Part shown: piece by piece, positions 18,162 to 28,082 of the stretch
How positions within the stretch are numbered: the stretch's first letter is position 1
Layout: every line of letters begins with the position of its first letter
Source of the DNA: Oxalobacter vibrioformis
GTDB taxonomy: Bacteria > Pseudomonadota > Gammaproteobacteria > Burkholderiales > Burkholderiaceae_D
DNA: 64,000 nucleotides
Direction of reading: 5' to 3'
Assembly (NCBI RefSeq): GCF_027118995.1
Contig: NZ_CP098242.1
Span: 2,271,001 to 2,335,000 of the forward strand
The notes under the pieces: generated by a model
Told to the model about the DNA's origin: nothing
Seen by the model: only the letters and a program-made list of their open reading frames with translations
Database searches by the model: none
Position numbers and translations under genes: made by a program

Positions 18162-18399
18162 CATTTTCCAGTTCCTCCTCCAGCAGTGTGACAAATGCGG
18201 CAAGGGCATGGCAATCGCCTGTATCCAGGGAAGCGTTCGTATTGACGGTATTCATCAATGCAAGGCGAAGCGTACCGAGTGAGCTGACGAGCATGGACAT
18301 GCGATCCAGTCCGGCATAAGGAGAGTTTTTTTTGACTGATGAGGGGAGCGAATGGGACGGCTCCTGCATTTTCTGTGTGGGAGACTGGTGTTTTTTCAT
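18127..18399 (-). CDS. Hypothetical protein, 90 aa
   Basis: Small unrecognised protein. The N-terminal ~30 residues are basic and Ser/Gln-rich. The remainder looks helical with heptad-like hydrophobics (MLVSSLGTLRLALMNTVN, then LAAFVTLLEEELENVIEEL). GAAGG lies about 10 bases before the ATG. Its 3' end overlaps the end of the last cluster 1 Sel1 gene by 35 bases on the opposite strand. Coding status is moderately likely from the composition and amphipathic pattern, but homology is needed to confirm it. Confidence 0.5.
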   Translation of the reverse strand: MKKHQSPTQKMQEPSHSLPSSVKKNSPYAGLDRMSMLVSSLGTLRLALMNTVNTNASLDTGDCHALAAFVTLLEEELENVIEELYPARQK

Positions 18400-18616
18400 G
18401 CTATTGATGCCTTCTGATCCGGGCGAAACAGAGGAATACCAGTCCGCGCTGGCCTGGCAGCTTTTTCGCGTAAGTGTTTCGTTATTTTTTCTCGCTTTCC
18501 CTGTGATCTGAAGAGGAAAAGTGTTCCGAAAAATGTTTAAAGTGTTTTGTAATTGCTAATCTACATGCCTGCCTGGGATTTGGCAATATTTTCGGACAGG
18601 TGTTATGCTGGAAAAA

Positions 18617-18648
18617 CAAACGGGCACAGCATGCTGTACCCGTTTTTT
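18617..18648 (-). terminator. Bidirectional-looking terminator after the OmpA-type lipoprotein
   Basis: AAACGGGCACAGC / GCTGTACCCGTTT with one mismatch, and T-rich tracts on both strands. It sits just beyond the stop of the 18671-19384 gene. The stretch 18400-18616 holds no supported gene. Confidence 0.75.
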
Positions 18649-18670
18649 GATGCCTGATTGCCGGATAATG

Positions 18671-19384
18671 TCAGCGGCGCATCTGCCTGGATGGCTGCTG
18701 CTGGGATGGCGTTGATGATGAGGCTCCCTGTTTGGCTGCCTCGGCAACATAAATTTCTACCCGCCGGTTTTTTGCGCGTCCGGCTTCTGACCTGTTATCT
18801 GCAACAGGCTGGCTTGAACCGTGCCCTTCAATATAAAAGCGGTTGGCCGCCACACCCTTTTTAACCAGGTAATCCCGGACATTGGCTGCCCGCTGACGCG
18901 AAAGCGGCAGATTGACGGTATCTGATCCGGTATTGTCCGTGAATCCGTAAATGGCAACAGTGGTGTCTGGATAGGCTTTCAGGTTATCAGCGAAAGTATC
19001 CAGGATGGATGCCAGTTTGGGTGATATTTCCGCGCTGCCCTGCGCAAAGGAAATATCGCTCGGTACATTGATCTTGAGCTGGTTGTCCTGCGTCTGGGTC
19101 ACTTCTACGCCTGTGCCTTGTGTGGCTTTTTGCATATCCTCTTTCTGCTTTTGCATATGCTGTCCCCACAGATAACCGCCTCCTCCACCAATGAGGGCGC
19201 CTATACCGGCTCCGGCAGCAACCCGGCCGACGCCCCCGCCACCTGTCATACCGCCAATGATGCCGCCTGCTACTGCGCCAATACCGGCCCCGGTTGTTGT
19301 GGATTTTTGGGTTTCTGACATATCCGCACAACCGCAGAGTGACATGGCGACAACCAGCGCTGAAACCGTGATTTTCGTTCGCAT
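18671..19384 (-). CDS. OmpA-family peptidoglycan-associated lipoprotein (copy 1)
   Basis: A 237-residue protein. The lipobox L-C-G-C puts the lipidated Cys at residue 19. A Gly/Ala-rich glycine-zipper segment (GAGIGAVAGGIIGGMTGG) follows at ~27-65. The C-terminal OmpA-like domain has the diaminopimelate-binding elements GFTDNTGSD, LSRQRA and VRDYL, then GHGSSQPVADN and AKNRRVEIYV. It probably tethers the outer membrane to peptidoglycan. AGGAG lies 6 bases before the ATG at 19384, which excludes the longer upstream frame. It is a close paralogue of the gene at 20120-20779. The C-terminus has a Ser/Gln/Arg-rich tail missing from copy 2. Confidence 0.9.
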   Translation of the reverse strand: MRTKITVSALVVAMSLCGCADMSETQKSTTTGAGIGAVAGGIIGGMTGGGGVGRVAAGAGIGALIGGGGGYLWGQHMQKQKEDMQKATQGTGVEVTQTQDNQLKINVPSDISFAQGSAEISPKLASILDTFADNLKAYPDTTVAIYGFTDNTGSDTVNLPLSRQRAANVRDYLVKKGVAANRFYIEGHGSSQPVADNRSEAGRAKNRRVEIYVAEAAKQGASSSTPSQQQPSRQMRR

Positions 19385-19457
19385 AGTGTGCTCCTTTCCT
19401 GAGGGATGATTATTTGCAGACAGATAGAAAGCGATTGCCTGCACGAAGTGATTATTG

Positions 19458-20039
19458 TCATTTTTGCACAATTTTTACGAAAAAAGCACAGTTTTCCCTG
19501 GCGAAAAAAGAAAGAAACATACCAGAAATGAAACAATGAGATACGCAGGTGCAGGGAAAAGAAAAAACCGCGCTTATGAAGTGAACCTTTAATATTGGAC
19601 ATTTCCTGCGGTTATTGAAATGGCCTGAGTACGGTATTACCCAGGACTCAGGCCGTTTAAATTCAGTTTTTACTGGCTGCGTTGATTTCTTTTGTTCCTG
19701 AATCAGGGCTTGCAGCTTTTTTAGATAGGCATTCTCCGCGCGAAGATACTCAAGCGCTTCCTGGATGGTTTTGAATTCAGGAAGAGATGCTGTCATGGTA
19801 TTGACGGGGTTTGCTTTCTTCTCTGACAATCGGGGCCGTCCTTTTCGGTTACTTTGAAGGGCTATGATACCGCCTTGACGGTAAAGACGCTCCCATCTGC
19901 TGACTGTACAAGCCGCCGCAATACCAGATTTTGCATCAATGCCGAAACGTTTTCCGGTCCTTCTGGCTCCCTCTCCACTGTTGGGATAATGGAGCGCAAC
20001 CTCTCGCTTGAATTCCAGACTGTATTTCTTCTTGCCCAT
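19458..20039 (-). pseudogene. IS3-family OrfA remnant, no OrfB
   Basis: MGKKKYSLEFKREVALHYPN and the following HTH with SRWERLYRQGGIIAL are typical of the IS3/IS150-group OrfA DNA-binding protein. A leucine-zipper-like segment (ALEYLRAENAYLKKLQAL) follows. The frame then runs through the left terminal repeat of the element into flanking DNA, so the last ~45 residues are not native. There is no OrfB with the DDE catalytic domain. It cannot transpose on its own. Confidence 0.82.
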
Positions 20040-20083
20040 AAAGTGAAACCCTTAAGCGTTGGCTGTCCAACTTTAGGGGTTCA
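19582..20083. mobile_element. Miniature IS3/IS150-type element remnant (~0.5 kb)
   Basis: Terminal inverted repeats TGAACCTTTAATATTGGACA (left) and, reverse-complemented from the right end, TGAACCCCTAAAGTTGGACA, matching at 15 of 20 positions, with the IS3-type TG...CA ends. The flanking GAAG...CTTC extends the symmetry. It encloses only an OrfA-like frame, about one third of a normal IS3 element. No clear target duplication is seen. It lies between two paralogous lipoprotein genes. Confidence 0.78.
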
Positions 20084-20119
20084 CTTCAAAAACGCGGGGC
20101 TTTTATCGGCAACATCCGG

Positions 20120-20779
20120 TCAGGATGCGGTTTTTTCACCGACGTAGATTTCCACGCGGCGGTTTTCAGCACGTCCTTCAGCAGTACTGTTATCAGCAGT
20201 CGGGTATTGGGAACCCAGACCTTCGATGCGGATGCGGCTGGATTGAACACCCTGGCTGACCAGGTAATTCCTTACATGGGTTGCACGATCACGTGACAGC
20301 TGATTGTTGATGGCATCACTGCCCGTGCTGTCGGTATGACCTGCAACAATAATATGCGTGTTGGGGTATGCCTTCAGATTGGCTGCCACTTTATCCAGCA
20401 CATGGCGGAAGTCTGAATTCAGCTGGGAGCTTCCGGTTGTAAAGGAAATGTCGCTCGGGATGTTGACCTGCATGAAATTGTCTTCCGTCTTGGTTACCGT
20501 GACACCGGTATTCTGGGTGGAAGCGGTCATATCATCCTTCTGCTTTTCCATATGTTTGGACCAGAGGTAAGTGCCGCCGCCGCCAATAAGGCCGCCCAGT
20601 GCGGCTCCGCCCAGTGCGCGTGCCCAGCCGCCAGGACCGGTTACAGCACCAAGTACAGCACCGGCAGCAGCGCCAACGCCAGCCCCGGTTGTTGTTTTTT
20701 TCTGGGTATCCGTCATATTGGCGCAGCCTGTCATGGCAATAGCTGCTGCAAGAACGGAAACAGTGATTTTCGTGCGCAT
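20120..20779 (-). CDS. OmpA-family peptidoglycan-associated lipoprotein (copy 2)
   Basis: A 219-residue paralogue of the 18671-19384 product: identical MRTKITVS start, lipobox M-T-G-C with Cys19, and the glycine zipper GAGVGAAAGAVLGAVTGPGG. The OmpA domain has VAGHTDSTGSD, LSRDRA, VRNYLVSQGV and AENRRVEIYVG. GGAGA lies 6 bases before the ATG at 20779; the frame is open further upstream but unsupported. The IS remnant sits 37 bases downstream of the stop codon, apparently within this gene's terminator region. Confidence 0.9.
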   Translation of the reverse strand: MRTKITVSVLAAAIAMTGCANMTDTQKKTTTGAGVGAAAGAVLGAVTGPGGWARALGGAALGGLIGGGGTYLWSKHMEKQKDDMTASTQNTGVTVTKTEDNFMQVNIPSDISFTTGSSQLNSDFRHVLDKVAANLKAYPNTHIIVAGHTDSTGSDAINNQLSRDRATHVRNYLVSQGVQSSRIRIEGLGSQYPTADNSTAEGRAENRRVEIYVGEKTAS

Positions 20780-21026
20780 AGATTTCTCCATTGGGTTTGC
20801 TGTATTTTCGAAAAACCGCCGGATTTGTTTTTTGACACCATGCTTCTTCACGTTTGTTTCAGGTGCATTTCTTCTCAAAACAAAAGACCGGAATCTGCCA
20901 CGGGTTTGGTGTGGTTTTTTTCAGACGGGAGAATCAGGCGTTGGTTCTGCCCGGGCAGGCAGAATTGTTTGACAAACCTCATGTGATGAGGATTAAGGGA
21001 GAGCTTTCAGGATGAATAGTCATGAG

Positions 21027-21064
21027 AAAACCGCCGGGTCTGCTTGTCAGAACCGGCGGTTTTC
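21027..21064 (-). terminator. Terminator after the aminotransferase
   Basis: AAAACCGCCGG / CCGGCGGTTTT stem around a short loop. On the minus strand it lies just beyond the aminotransferase stop codon. Confidence 0.78.
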
Positions 21065-21082
21065 TGAAAAAGACGGATGGGC

Positions 21083-22297
21083 CTACAGCACTTGTGCAAT
21101 AGCCTTGACCACGCGTCCGATATTGCCGGAGTTGAGTGCGGCAACACAAATGCGGCCGGTATCAACCGCATAAATGGAATGTTCATCCCGCAACTGCTCA
21201 ACCTGTTTTTTATTGAGGCCGGAATAGGAAAAAAGACCATTTTGCGTAATGATATAGCTGAAATCCAGGTCTTCGCGCAGGGCGGACAGGTCCTGTGCCA
21301 GTTTTTCCCGCATCTGTCGGATACGTGAACGCATGTCTGACAATTCGTTGTCCCACATGGTGTAAAGCTCAGGAGATGACAAAACCGTTGTGACGATTTC
21401 TGCGCCATGCCGGGAAGGGTTGGAATAATTGGTGCGGATCACGCGTTTTACCTGGGAAAGTGCGCGGGTTGCCTCATCGGCTGATCTGGCGACAAAGCTG
21501 AATGCGCCGATACGCTCACCATACAGGGAGAATGATTTGGAGTAGGAATTCGATACCAGCAGGTAGGGGCAATTATCGGCAAAGCGCCTGATAATGCGTC
21601 CGTCAGCTTCCAGGCTTTGGGCAAATCCCTGATAGGCCATGTCCAGGAAAGGAATGAGGGAGCGTTCACTGATGACTGCGATGACTTCATCCCACTGCCC
21701 GTCTGAAAGGTCAAGACCTGTCGGGTTGTGGCAGCATGCATGGAGCAGAACTGTTGAACCTGACGGCATGGATTTGAGTTCGGCTATCATGCCATTGAAA
21801 TTGATGCTGCGTGTTTCGCCATCATAATAGGGATAGGTATGAACGGTGAACCCATCCGCTTCAAAAAGCGCCCGATGGTTTTCCCAGCTCGGGTTGCTGA
21901 TCCATATATGGGAACTGGCTGAAAAGCGGCTGATGAAGTCAGCGCCGATCCGGAGCGCGCCCGTTCCGCCAAGCGCCTGCACTGTCATGATGCGCTTTTC
22001 ATCAAATCCACGGCAGCCTTCGCCAAAAACCATCTTCTGCACAGCCGTATTGAAAGCCGGCAGGCCGTCAATGGGGAGATAAGTATGCGGAGCGGCTTTT
22101 TCCAGCATCATGGTTTCTGCCTGCTGTACGCATTTGAGCAGAGGCACCTTGCCGTTGTCATCGTAATAGACACCGACGCCCAGATTGATCTTTTCTGGAT
22201 TTTGATCAGCGTTGAATGATTCGGTGATACCTAAAATAGGATCGCGTGGCGCCATCGGGATGGCGGAAAAGAGGGGCTCCGGTATAGATTGGCTCAT
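21083..22297 (-). CDS. tyrB: Aromatic/aspartate aminotransferase
   Basis: A 404-residue class I aminotransferase of the AspC/TyrB type. Indicators are the N-terminal PRDPILGITESFNAD and INLGVGVYYDD, then TVQALGGTGALR and LLHACCHNPTGLDL. The PLP lysine is in SNSYSKSFSLYGERIGAF, and the substrate Arg region is SNPSRHGAEIV. It transaminates aspartate, tyrosine or phenylalanine with 2-oxoglutarate; specificity between AspC and TyrB cannot be read from the sequence, so the symbol is provisional. It is divergent from uvrB with a 147-base gap, an arrangement common in Burkholderiales. Confidence 0.88.
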   Translation of the reverse strand: MSQSIPEPLFSAIPMAPRDPILGITESFNADQNPEKINLGVGVYYDDNGKVPLLKCVQQAETMMLEKAAPHTYLPIDGLPAFNTAVQKMVFGEGCRGFDEKRIMTVQALGGTGALRIGADFISRFSASSHIWISNPSWENHRALFEADGFTVHTYPYYDGETRSINFNGMIAELKSMPSGSTVLLHACCHNPTGLDLSDGQWDEVIAVISERSLIPFLDMAYQGFAQSLEADGRIIRRFADNCPYLLVSNSYSKSFSLYGERIGAFSFVARSADEATRALSQVKRVIRTNYSNPSRHGAEIVTTVLSSPELYTMWDNELSDMRSRIRQMREKLAQDLSALREDLDFSYIITQNGLFSYSGLNKKQVEQLRDEHSIYAVDTGRICVAALNSGNIGRVVKAIAQVL

Positions 22298-22444
22298 CGT
22301 GTTACCATTTAATATTATCCGGTGTAAATGATTGTTTTTTCCTGTTAATTCACTTCACGATACATCGTTTTTACCGGTATTCAGGTTACTCAGGATGTTA
22401 CACAATCCTGATGCAACCATCATCTTATCAAAGGTAAGAATTTA

Positions 22445-24541
22445 ATGCCGCATTTATCGCCATTTTCTGACAAAAAAGAGACAGCCAGGTTCGTTTCCTT
22501 TCCAGATTCGCCTTTTCAGCTCTACCAGCCGTTCCAACCATCGGGTGACCAGCCTGAGGCGGTGGACAAGCTGGTGGAAGGTCTGGAAGATGGCCTGGCG
22601 TACCAGACACTGCTGGGCGTGACCGGCTCGGGAAAGACCTATACCATGGCCAATGTGATTGCCAGAACAGGCCGGCCCGCTATCGTCTTTGCTCCGAACA
22701 AGACCCTGGCGGCACAGCTGTACAGCGAGTTCAGGGAGTTTTTCCCGAAAAACGCGGTGGAATATTTTGTCAGCTATTACGATTACTACCAGCCGGAAGC
22801 GTATGTTCCCCAGCGGGATCTTTTTATCGAAAAAGATTCTGCGATCAATGAGCATATCGAGCAGATGCGCCTGTCCTGCACCAAATCCATCATGGAGCGA
22901 AAGGATGTGGTGATTGTGGCGACCGTTTCGGCGATATACGGTATCGGCAATCCCAATGAGTACCACCAGATGATCCTGACCCTGCGTGAAAAGGACAAGC
23001 TGTCCCAGCGTGATGTCATTGCCCGGCTTGTGCAGATGCAATACAACAGGAACGAGCTGGACTTTGCGCGAGGTACTTTCCGGGTGAGGGGCGATACGAT
23101 TGATGTGTTCCCGGCAGAGAATGCGGAATACGCCTTGCGTATCGACATGTTTGATGATGAAGTCGAGACCCTGCAGTTTTTTGATCCACTCACCGGCAGG
23201 ATTATCCAGCGGATTCCGCGTTTTACCATTTATCCCGGCTCACATTACGTGACACCAAGGGCAACCGTGCTCAAGGCGATAGAGACCATCAAGGATGAGC
23301 TGCGGGAACGAAAGGCCTTTTTCCAGCAAAGCGGCAAATTTGTCGAAGAGCAGCGCCTTGACCAGCGCACGCGTTTTGATCTGGAAATGCTCCAGGAAAT
23401 GGGTTTTACCAAGGGAATCGAAAACTATTCGCGTCATCTCACCGGTGCAAAGCCGGGTGATCCACCGCCGACACTGGTGGACTATATGCCGCCTGATGCG
23501 CTCTTTTTCCTGGATGAGTCCCATGTGATGATCGGGCAGCTCAATGGCATGTATAACGGTGACCGCTCGCGCAAGACCAATCTGGTGGATTATGGCTTTC
23601 GCCTGCCCTCTGCGCTGGATAACCGGCCCCTGCGTTTTGATGAATTCATCAGCAAGATCGGGCAGACGATCTTTGTATCGGCCACACCGGCCGACTATGA
23701 GTTGTCGCACTCCGACCAGGTGGTCGAGCAGGTGGTGCGTCCTACCGGGCTGGTGGATCCTGCCGTGATTGTGCGTCCTGCCAGCACGCAGGTGGATGAC
23801 CTGCTGCTGGAAATCAATGACCGCGTGGAGAAAAGCGAGCGGGTATTGGTAACCACCCTGACCAAGCGCATGGCCGAGCAATTGACTGACTTTTTAAGCG
23901 AAAGTGGCGTCAAGGTCCGTTATCTGCACAGTGATATTGATACGGTCGAGCGTGTTGAAATCGTGCGTGACCTGCGCCTGGGTACCTTTGACGTGCTCGT
24001 CGGGATCAACCTCTTAAGGGAAGGGCTTGATATTCCGGAGGTTTCGCTGGTGGCGATCCTGGATGCCGACAAGCAAGGCTTTCTGCGCTCCGAGCGCAGC
24101 CTCATCCAGACAATTGGCCGTGCAGCGCGCAACCTGAACGGGACAGCCATCCTGTATGGTGATGTCATGACAGATTCGATGAAACGGGCGATTGAGGAAA
24201 CCGAACGCCGCCGCGCCAAGCAGCTGACTTATAATGAAGTGCACCATATTACGCCCGCTGGTATCATGAAAGAAGTGCGTGACCTGATTGACGGGGTCTT
24301 CAATTCAGAGCAGGCGCGGCAGGAAATGCTGATCCGCCAGGACAGGGCACATTATGATTCCATGGGCGAAAAGCAGCTTGGCAAGGAAATCAAGCGGCTG
24401 GAAAAACAGATGAATGACCATGCGAAAAATCTGGAGTTTGAACAGGCGGCCCAGGTCCGTGACCAGTTGCGGCTTTTAAGAGAGCGCGTCTTCGGTGCCG
24501 GTATCGTTGACAGGATTCTTGAGGCGACACCCAAAAAATGA
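22445..24541 (+). CDS. uvrB: Excinuclease ABC subunit B
   Basis: A 698-residue helicase-like subunit of nucleotide excision repair. It has Walker A GVTGSGKT (~58-65), the damage-probing beta-hairpin region [13 protein letters not shown], the UvrA-interaction domain and the Walker B-like [11 protein letters not shown]. It also has motif V/VI segments ([29 protein letters not shown]) and a C-terminal UVR motif ([20 protein letters not shown]) that contacts UvrC. AAAGGTAAG precedes the ATG. The stop codon overlaps the next start (ATGA), so the downstream gene is translationally coupled. No LexA-type box was evident in the 147-base upstream gap. Confidence 0.96.
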   Translation: MPHLSPFSDKKETARFVSFPDSPFQLYQPFQPSGDQPEAVDKLVEGLEDGLAYQTLLGVTGSGKTYTMANVIARTGRPAIVFAPNKTLAAQLYSEFREFFPKNAVEYFVSYYDYYQPEAYVPQRDLFIEKDSAINEHIEQMRLSCTKSIMERKDVVIVATVSAIYGIGNPNEYHQMILTLREKDKLSQRDVIARLVQMQYNRNELDFARGTFRVRGDTIDVFPAENAEYALRIDMFDDEVETLQFFDPLTGRIIQRIPRFTIYPGSHYVTPRATVLKAIETIKDELRERKAFFQQSGKFVEEQRLDQRTRFDLEMLQEMGFTKGIENYSRHLTGAKPGDPPPTLVDYMPPDALFFLDESHVMIGQLNGMYNGDRSRKTNLVDYGFRLPSALDNRPLRFDEFISKIGQTIFVSATPADYELSHSDQVVEQVVRPTGLVDPAVIVRPASTQVDDLLLEINDRVEKSERVLVTTLTKRMAEQLTDFLSESGVKVRYLHSDIDTVERVEIVRDLRLGTFDVLVGINLLREGLDIPEVSLVAILDADKQGFLRSERSLIQTIGRAARNLNGTAILYGDVMTDSMKRAIEETERRRAKQLTYNEVHHITPAGIMKEVRDLIDGVFNSEQARQEMLIRQDRAHYDSMGEKQLGKEIKRLEKQMNDHAKNLEFEQAAQVRDQLRLLRERVFGAGIVDRILEATPKK

Positions 24542-25317
24542 CCTTGCCCGCTTTTATTACCGATTCTTGTGCACGGGCCCATCCCAGTTGGCATCCTGTC
24601 CTTGAAAAGGGCATCCGTGCGGTGGCACAGGCTGACAGCAGTTATCTGGCCGGGCTGGAGAAAGACACCTTTCTTCCCACGAAAAACCGTCTCTTTGCAG
24701 CCTTTTCACAGCCAATGGATGCCGTGCGCTATGTGCTCGTTGGAGAGGGGCCTTATCCCCGGGAAGAGAGTGCCTCCGGCTATTGTTTCATGGATGGTGC
24801 CGTGCGTGATATCTGGTCAGACAAGGGCTTTTCAAAGCCGGTCAACCGGGCCACCTCGCTGCGCAATTTCCTGAAGATGCTGCTGGTGGCAGAAAACACC
24901 CTGCAGCCGGGCAATACCAGCGGGGAAGCCATGGCGGCAGTGGCCCGTGCCGTTTCATCACCGGACTCACCTTATATCCGCCAGCTCGATGAGTTGCAGC
25001 AGGCGATGCTGGACCAAGGGTTTCTGCTTTTGAATGCCACGCTGGTTTTCAGGAAGCATATCGCTCCGGCCAGAGAATCAAGGGCATGGCTCCCTTTTTT
25101 GCAGACGGTCATGGATGCGCTGGCAGATAATGCGGCTGCGTCTGAAAAGCCTTTGCCTGTGCTTGTCCTGTGGGGAAAAATCGCGGAAAAGCTCACAGAG
25201 ATCGAATCCGTTTCCCGCTTTCCCCAGGTGGCTTCCGAGCATCCCTACAATCTGTCCTTCATTCGCAACACAGACATGCAACATCTTTTTGGTTCGATGG
25301 GTTTGTTCCGGAAATAA
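24538..25317 (+). CDS. Divergent uracil-DNA-glycosylase-superfamily protein
   Basis: A 259-residue protein with the UNG fold pattern but altered motifs. The catalytic-loop segment is [19 protein letters not shown], where UNG has GQDPYH...GLCFS, so the usual catalytic Asp is Gly (residue ~71). The C-terminal minor-groove loop region is SEHPYNLSF instead of HPSPLS, and [11 protein letters not shown] matches the UNG segment before it. It may be an inactive or re-purposed glycosylase, or use another residue. Start overlaps the uvrB stop codon by 4 bases, suggesting a linked role in repair. Family membership is from motif recognition. Confidence 0.72.
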   Translation: MTLPAFITDSCARAHPSWHPVLEKGIRAVAQADSSYLAGLEKDTFLPTKNRLFAAFSQPMDAVRYVLVGEGPYPREESASGYCFMDGAVRDIWSDKGFSKPVNRATSLRNFLKMLLVAENTLQPGNTSGEAMAAVARAVSSPDSPYIRQLDELQQAMLDQGFLLLNATLVFRKHIAPARESRAWLPFLQTVMDALADNAAASEKPLPVLVLWGKIAEKLTEIESVSRFPQVASEHPYNLSFIRNTDMQHLFGSMGLFRK

Positions 25318-25466
25318 CAGGAAAAACATATAATTGCTGCGTTATCTTGATGTGGCTTGCCTGAAAAAGCAGGATATCTTTTTTGTGGTTTTTGCCTGTC
25401 AGCAGTTTTCACGGGCAGTTTTCAGTGGCATCATAGCCGATAGTCCACACTTTTTTCGAGAGTAAA

Positions 25467-26237
25467 ATGCCTGATTCAGAAATAAAAGATATGACCGCTC
25501 CCGAGTTCCAGCGCTCATTTGGCCGCCGCATTGACGAAATGCGTCCGATTACCTTTGAACGCGGGTTTACCCGATATGCGGAAGGTTCTGTGCTGACCAC
25601 TTTTGGTGATACCAAAATTATCTGCACGGCCAGCATTGAAGAGCGCGTTCCTCCCTTTTTGAGAGGCACCGGACGTGGCTGGCTGACTGCTGAATACGGC
25701 ATGCTGCCCCGCGCAACCCACACCCGCTCCGACCGTGAAGCGGCGAGAGGGCGCCAGTCGGGCCGTACACAGGAAATCCAGCGCCTGATCGGGCGTTCCC
25801 TGCGTGCGGCCTTTGATCTGAATGCGTTTGGTGAGCGCACCCTGAAACTTGATTGCGATGTCATCCAGGCAGATGGGGGCACCCGTACCGCTTCCATTTG
25901 CGGCGCCATGATTGCCGCTTATGATGCGTTCAGCGAAATGGTTGATGATGGCGTCATTGAAACCGTGCCATTGCGCCATTTTGTTGGCGCCATCTCTGTG
26001 GGCATGATGCAGGGCATTGCCATGCTTGACCTGGATTACCAGGAAGACAGTATGTGCGATACCGACATGAATATTGTCATGACAGAAGAGGGCATGTTTG
26101 TCGAGATGCAGGGCACAGCCGAAGGCGATGTCTTTGACCGCATCGCACTGGACAATATGCTGGCGCTGGCCCAAAAAGGAATTGCAGAGCTTATCAGCCT
26201 GCAAAAATCCATTCTGGGCGTGGATAACCAGTATTGA
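25467..26237 (+). CDS. rph: Ribonuclease PH
   Basis: A 256-residue phosphorolytic 3'-5' exoribonuclease that trims tRNA 3' ends. Indicators are the family start [19 protein letters not shown], the substrate loop [20 protein letters not shown] and [13 protein letters not shown]. The phosphate/catalytic region [18 protein letters not shown] and VDLDY-type motif ([10 protein letters not shown]) are also present. GAGAG precedes the ATG at 25467; an internal ATG at 25491 is a weaker alternative. It is followed by rdgB and hemW, the usual Burkholderiales order. Confidence 0.95.
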   Translation: MPDSEIKDMTAPEFQRSFGRRIDEMRPITFERGFTRYAEGSVLTTFGDTKIICTASIEERVPPFLRGTGRGWLTAEYGMLPRATHTRSDREAARGRQSGRTQEIQRLIGRSLRAAFDLNAFGERTLKLDCDVIQADGGTRTASICGAMIAAYDAFSEMVDDGVIETVPLRHFVGAISVGMMQGIAMLDLDYQEDSMCDTDMNIVMTEEGMFVEMQGTAEGDVFDRIALDNMLALAQKGIAELISLQKSILGVDNQY

Positions 26238-26286
26238 TGGATAATGCCTGGTTTTTTCTACCGGGAATCAGGCAACGACAGGAAAC

Positions 26287-26871
26287 ATGCTTCAGAAAAT
26301 CGTACTGGCTTCGGGCAACAAGGGAAAACTGAAAGAACTGCGGGAAATGCTTTCCCCGGCAGGGTTGGATGTCTGCCCGCAATCTGACTTTGCCGTCAGT
26401 GATGCGCCGGAGCCTTATCTTACTTTTGTCGAAAATGCGCTGAACAAGGCCCGCCATGCGTCACGCGAGACCGGCCTGCCTGCGCTTGCCGATGACTCCG
26501 GTATCTGTGTGGACAGCCTGGGCGGTGCGCCCGGCGTCATTTCCGCACGCTATGCCGGTGAGCATGGCTCGGATCTGCTCAATAACCAGAAGCTGGTGGC
26601 CGATCTCGCGCCATTTGAGGACAAGTCGGCCAATTTTTACTGCGTGCTGGTGTATGTCCGGCACCCTGATGATCCCCAGCCCGTGATCGCCGACGGTATC
26701 TGGCGGGGACAGATCGTTGCCGAACCGGCAGGCGAAAATGGCTTTGGCTATGATCCACATTTTCTGGTTCCTGAGATGGGCAGGACGGCTGCGCAGCTTT
26801 CACCGGAAGAAAAAAACCGGCTGTCCCACCGGGGAAAAGCCCTGCGCGCATTGCTGGAGAAACTGAAATGA
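26287..26871 (+). CDS. rdgB: XTP/dITP diphosphatase (RdgB/HAM1)
   Basis: A 194-residue house-cleaning pyrophosphatase that hydrolyses non-canonical purine nucleoside triphosphates. Motifs are SGNKGKLKEL near the N-terminus, ENALNKARHA, LADDSGICVDSLGGAPGVIS with the metal-binding acidic pair, GFGYDPHF and a C-terminal SHRGKALR. An AGGAAAC tract precedes the ATG. The stop codon overlaps the hemW start by 4 bases. Confidence 0.95.
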   Translation: MLQKIVLASGNKGKLKELREMLSPAGLDVCPQSDFAVSDAPEPYLTFVENALNKARHASRETGLPALADDSGICVDSLGGAPGVISARYAGEHGSDLLNNQKLVADLAPFEDKSANFYCVLVYVRHPDDPQPVIADGIWRGQIVAEPAGENGFGYDPHFLVPEMGRTAAQLSPEEKNRLSHRGKALRALLEKLK

Positions 26872-28067
26872 TGCTCATTCCACCACGCGTACCCAACAGG
26901 CGCGAAGACGGCCTGCTGCACTTTGACCTGTTGCCGCCGCTTTCGCTGTATGTCCATATACCCTGGTGTGTGAAAAAGTGCCCGTACTGCGACTTCTATT
27001 CCCACGCCATTTCCTCTGCCGTGCCGGAAGAAAGATACCTCACCGCACTGGAGCAGGATCTGGAAGCGTCTCTGCCGCTTATCAAGGGAAGGCAGGTCTC
27101 CACCGTGTTTATCGGTGGTGGAACGCCCAGCCTGCTCTCAGGCGATGCCATCAATAAGCTGCTGGTCATTCTCCGCAACAAGCTGCTGTTGACGCCGGAT
27201 GTGGAGATCACCCTCGAAGCCAATCCGGGCACCTTTGATGACGACAAGATAAAAGCCTATCGTGAAGCGGGCGTTAATCGCCTTTCCATTGGCATCCAGA
27301 GTTTCAACCAGAAGCACCTGGATATACTGGGCCGTATCCACGATGTCAACCAGGCGAAAAGGGCTGTTGAAATCGCCATGACGCACTTTGACAACGTCAA
27401 CCTGGACCTGATGTACGCATTACCGCACCAGACAAAAGACGATCTGGATGCCGATCTGACCATGGCTATTTCCTACGATCCGGCACACCTTTCACTGTAT
27501 CAGTTGACCATAGAGCAAAACACCTATTTTGCCTTTAATCCCCCGGACCTGCCGGATGAAGATACCGTGGCCGATATGCAGGACATGATCGAGATGATGA
27601 CGGCAACAGCAGGCTACGAACACTACGAGGTATCGGCCTATGCCAAACCGGGCCGTGCCTGCCGCCACAATATCAACTACTGGCTCTTTGGTGACTACCT
27701 GGGTATCGGCTCAGGCGCGCATTCCAAGATTACTGTTGACGGGAAGGTGATCCGTCAGACACGTTTTGAGCAGCCGCCAACCTATATGCTGGAGGCAGGC
27801 AAGGGACGTGCCGTAGATGAGGAATTCACACTCTCCCATGAAGACCTGGGTTTTGAATTCATGCTCAATGCCCTGCGGTTGACCAAGGGGTTTTACCCCG
27901 AGATGTTTGAGGAAAGAACGGCACTGCCATTGGACAGCATCAGACCGTATCTCAAGCAGGCCGAAAAGCGGGGACTCTTGTACCGCGACCCGACCATCAT
28001 CCGTCCCACAGAGAAGGGAATGCTCTTTCTGAATGATCTCCAGCAGATTTTTCTGCCGGACGAGTGA
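26868..28067 (+). CDS. hemW: Heme chaperone HemW (radical SAM, HemN-like)
   Basis: A 399-residue radical SAM protein with the [4Fe-4S] motif C-x3-C-x2-C in WCVKKCPYCDFYSH, preceded by LSLYVHIP. Further elements are the glycine-rich TVFIGGGTPSLL, LEANPGTF, RLSIGIQSF and a HemW-type C-terminal winged domain (RLTKGFYPEMFEERT). HemW transfers heme to respiratory enzymes and lacks the extra Cys and N-terminal residues needed for coproporphyrinogen dehydrogenase activity, so it should not be named HemN. It is translationally coupled to rdgB. Confidence 0.92.
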   Translation: MMLIPPRVPNRREDGLLHFDLLPPLSLYVHIPWCVKKCPYCDFYSHAISSAVPEERYLTALEQDLEASLPLIKGRQVSTVFIGGGTPSLLSGDAINKLLVILRNKLLLTPDVEITLEANPGTFDDDKIKAYREAGVNRLSIGIQSFNQKHLDILGRIHDVNQAKRAVEIAMTHFDNVNLDLMYALPHQTKDDLDADLTMAISYDPAHLSLYQLTIEQNTYFAFNPPDLPDEDTVADMQDMIEMMTATAGYEHYEVSAYAKPGRACRHNINYWLFGDYLGIGSGAHSKITVDGKVIRQTRFEQPPTYMLEAGKGRAVDEEFTLSHEDLGFEFMLNALRLTKGFYPEMFEERTALPLDSIRPYLKQAEKRGLLYRDPTIIRPTEKGMLFLNDLQQIFLPDE

Positions 28068-28082
28068 CTTTTCTCACACAAA

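Noticed and set aside
22298..22444. LexA-type SOS box upstream of uvrB
   Set aside because: No CTG-N10-CAG palindrome of convincing quality was found in the divergent gap.
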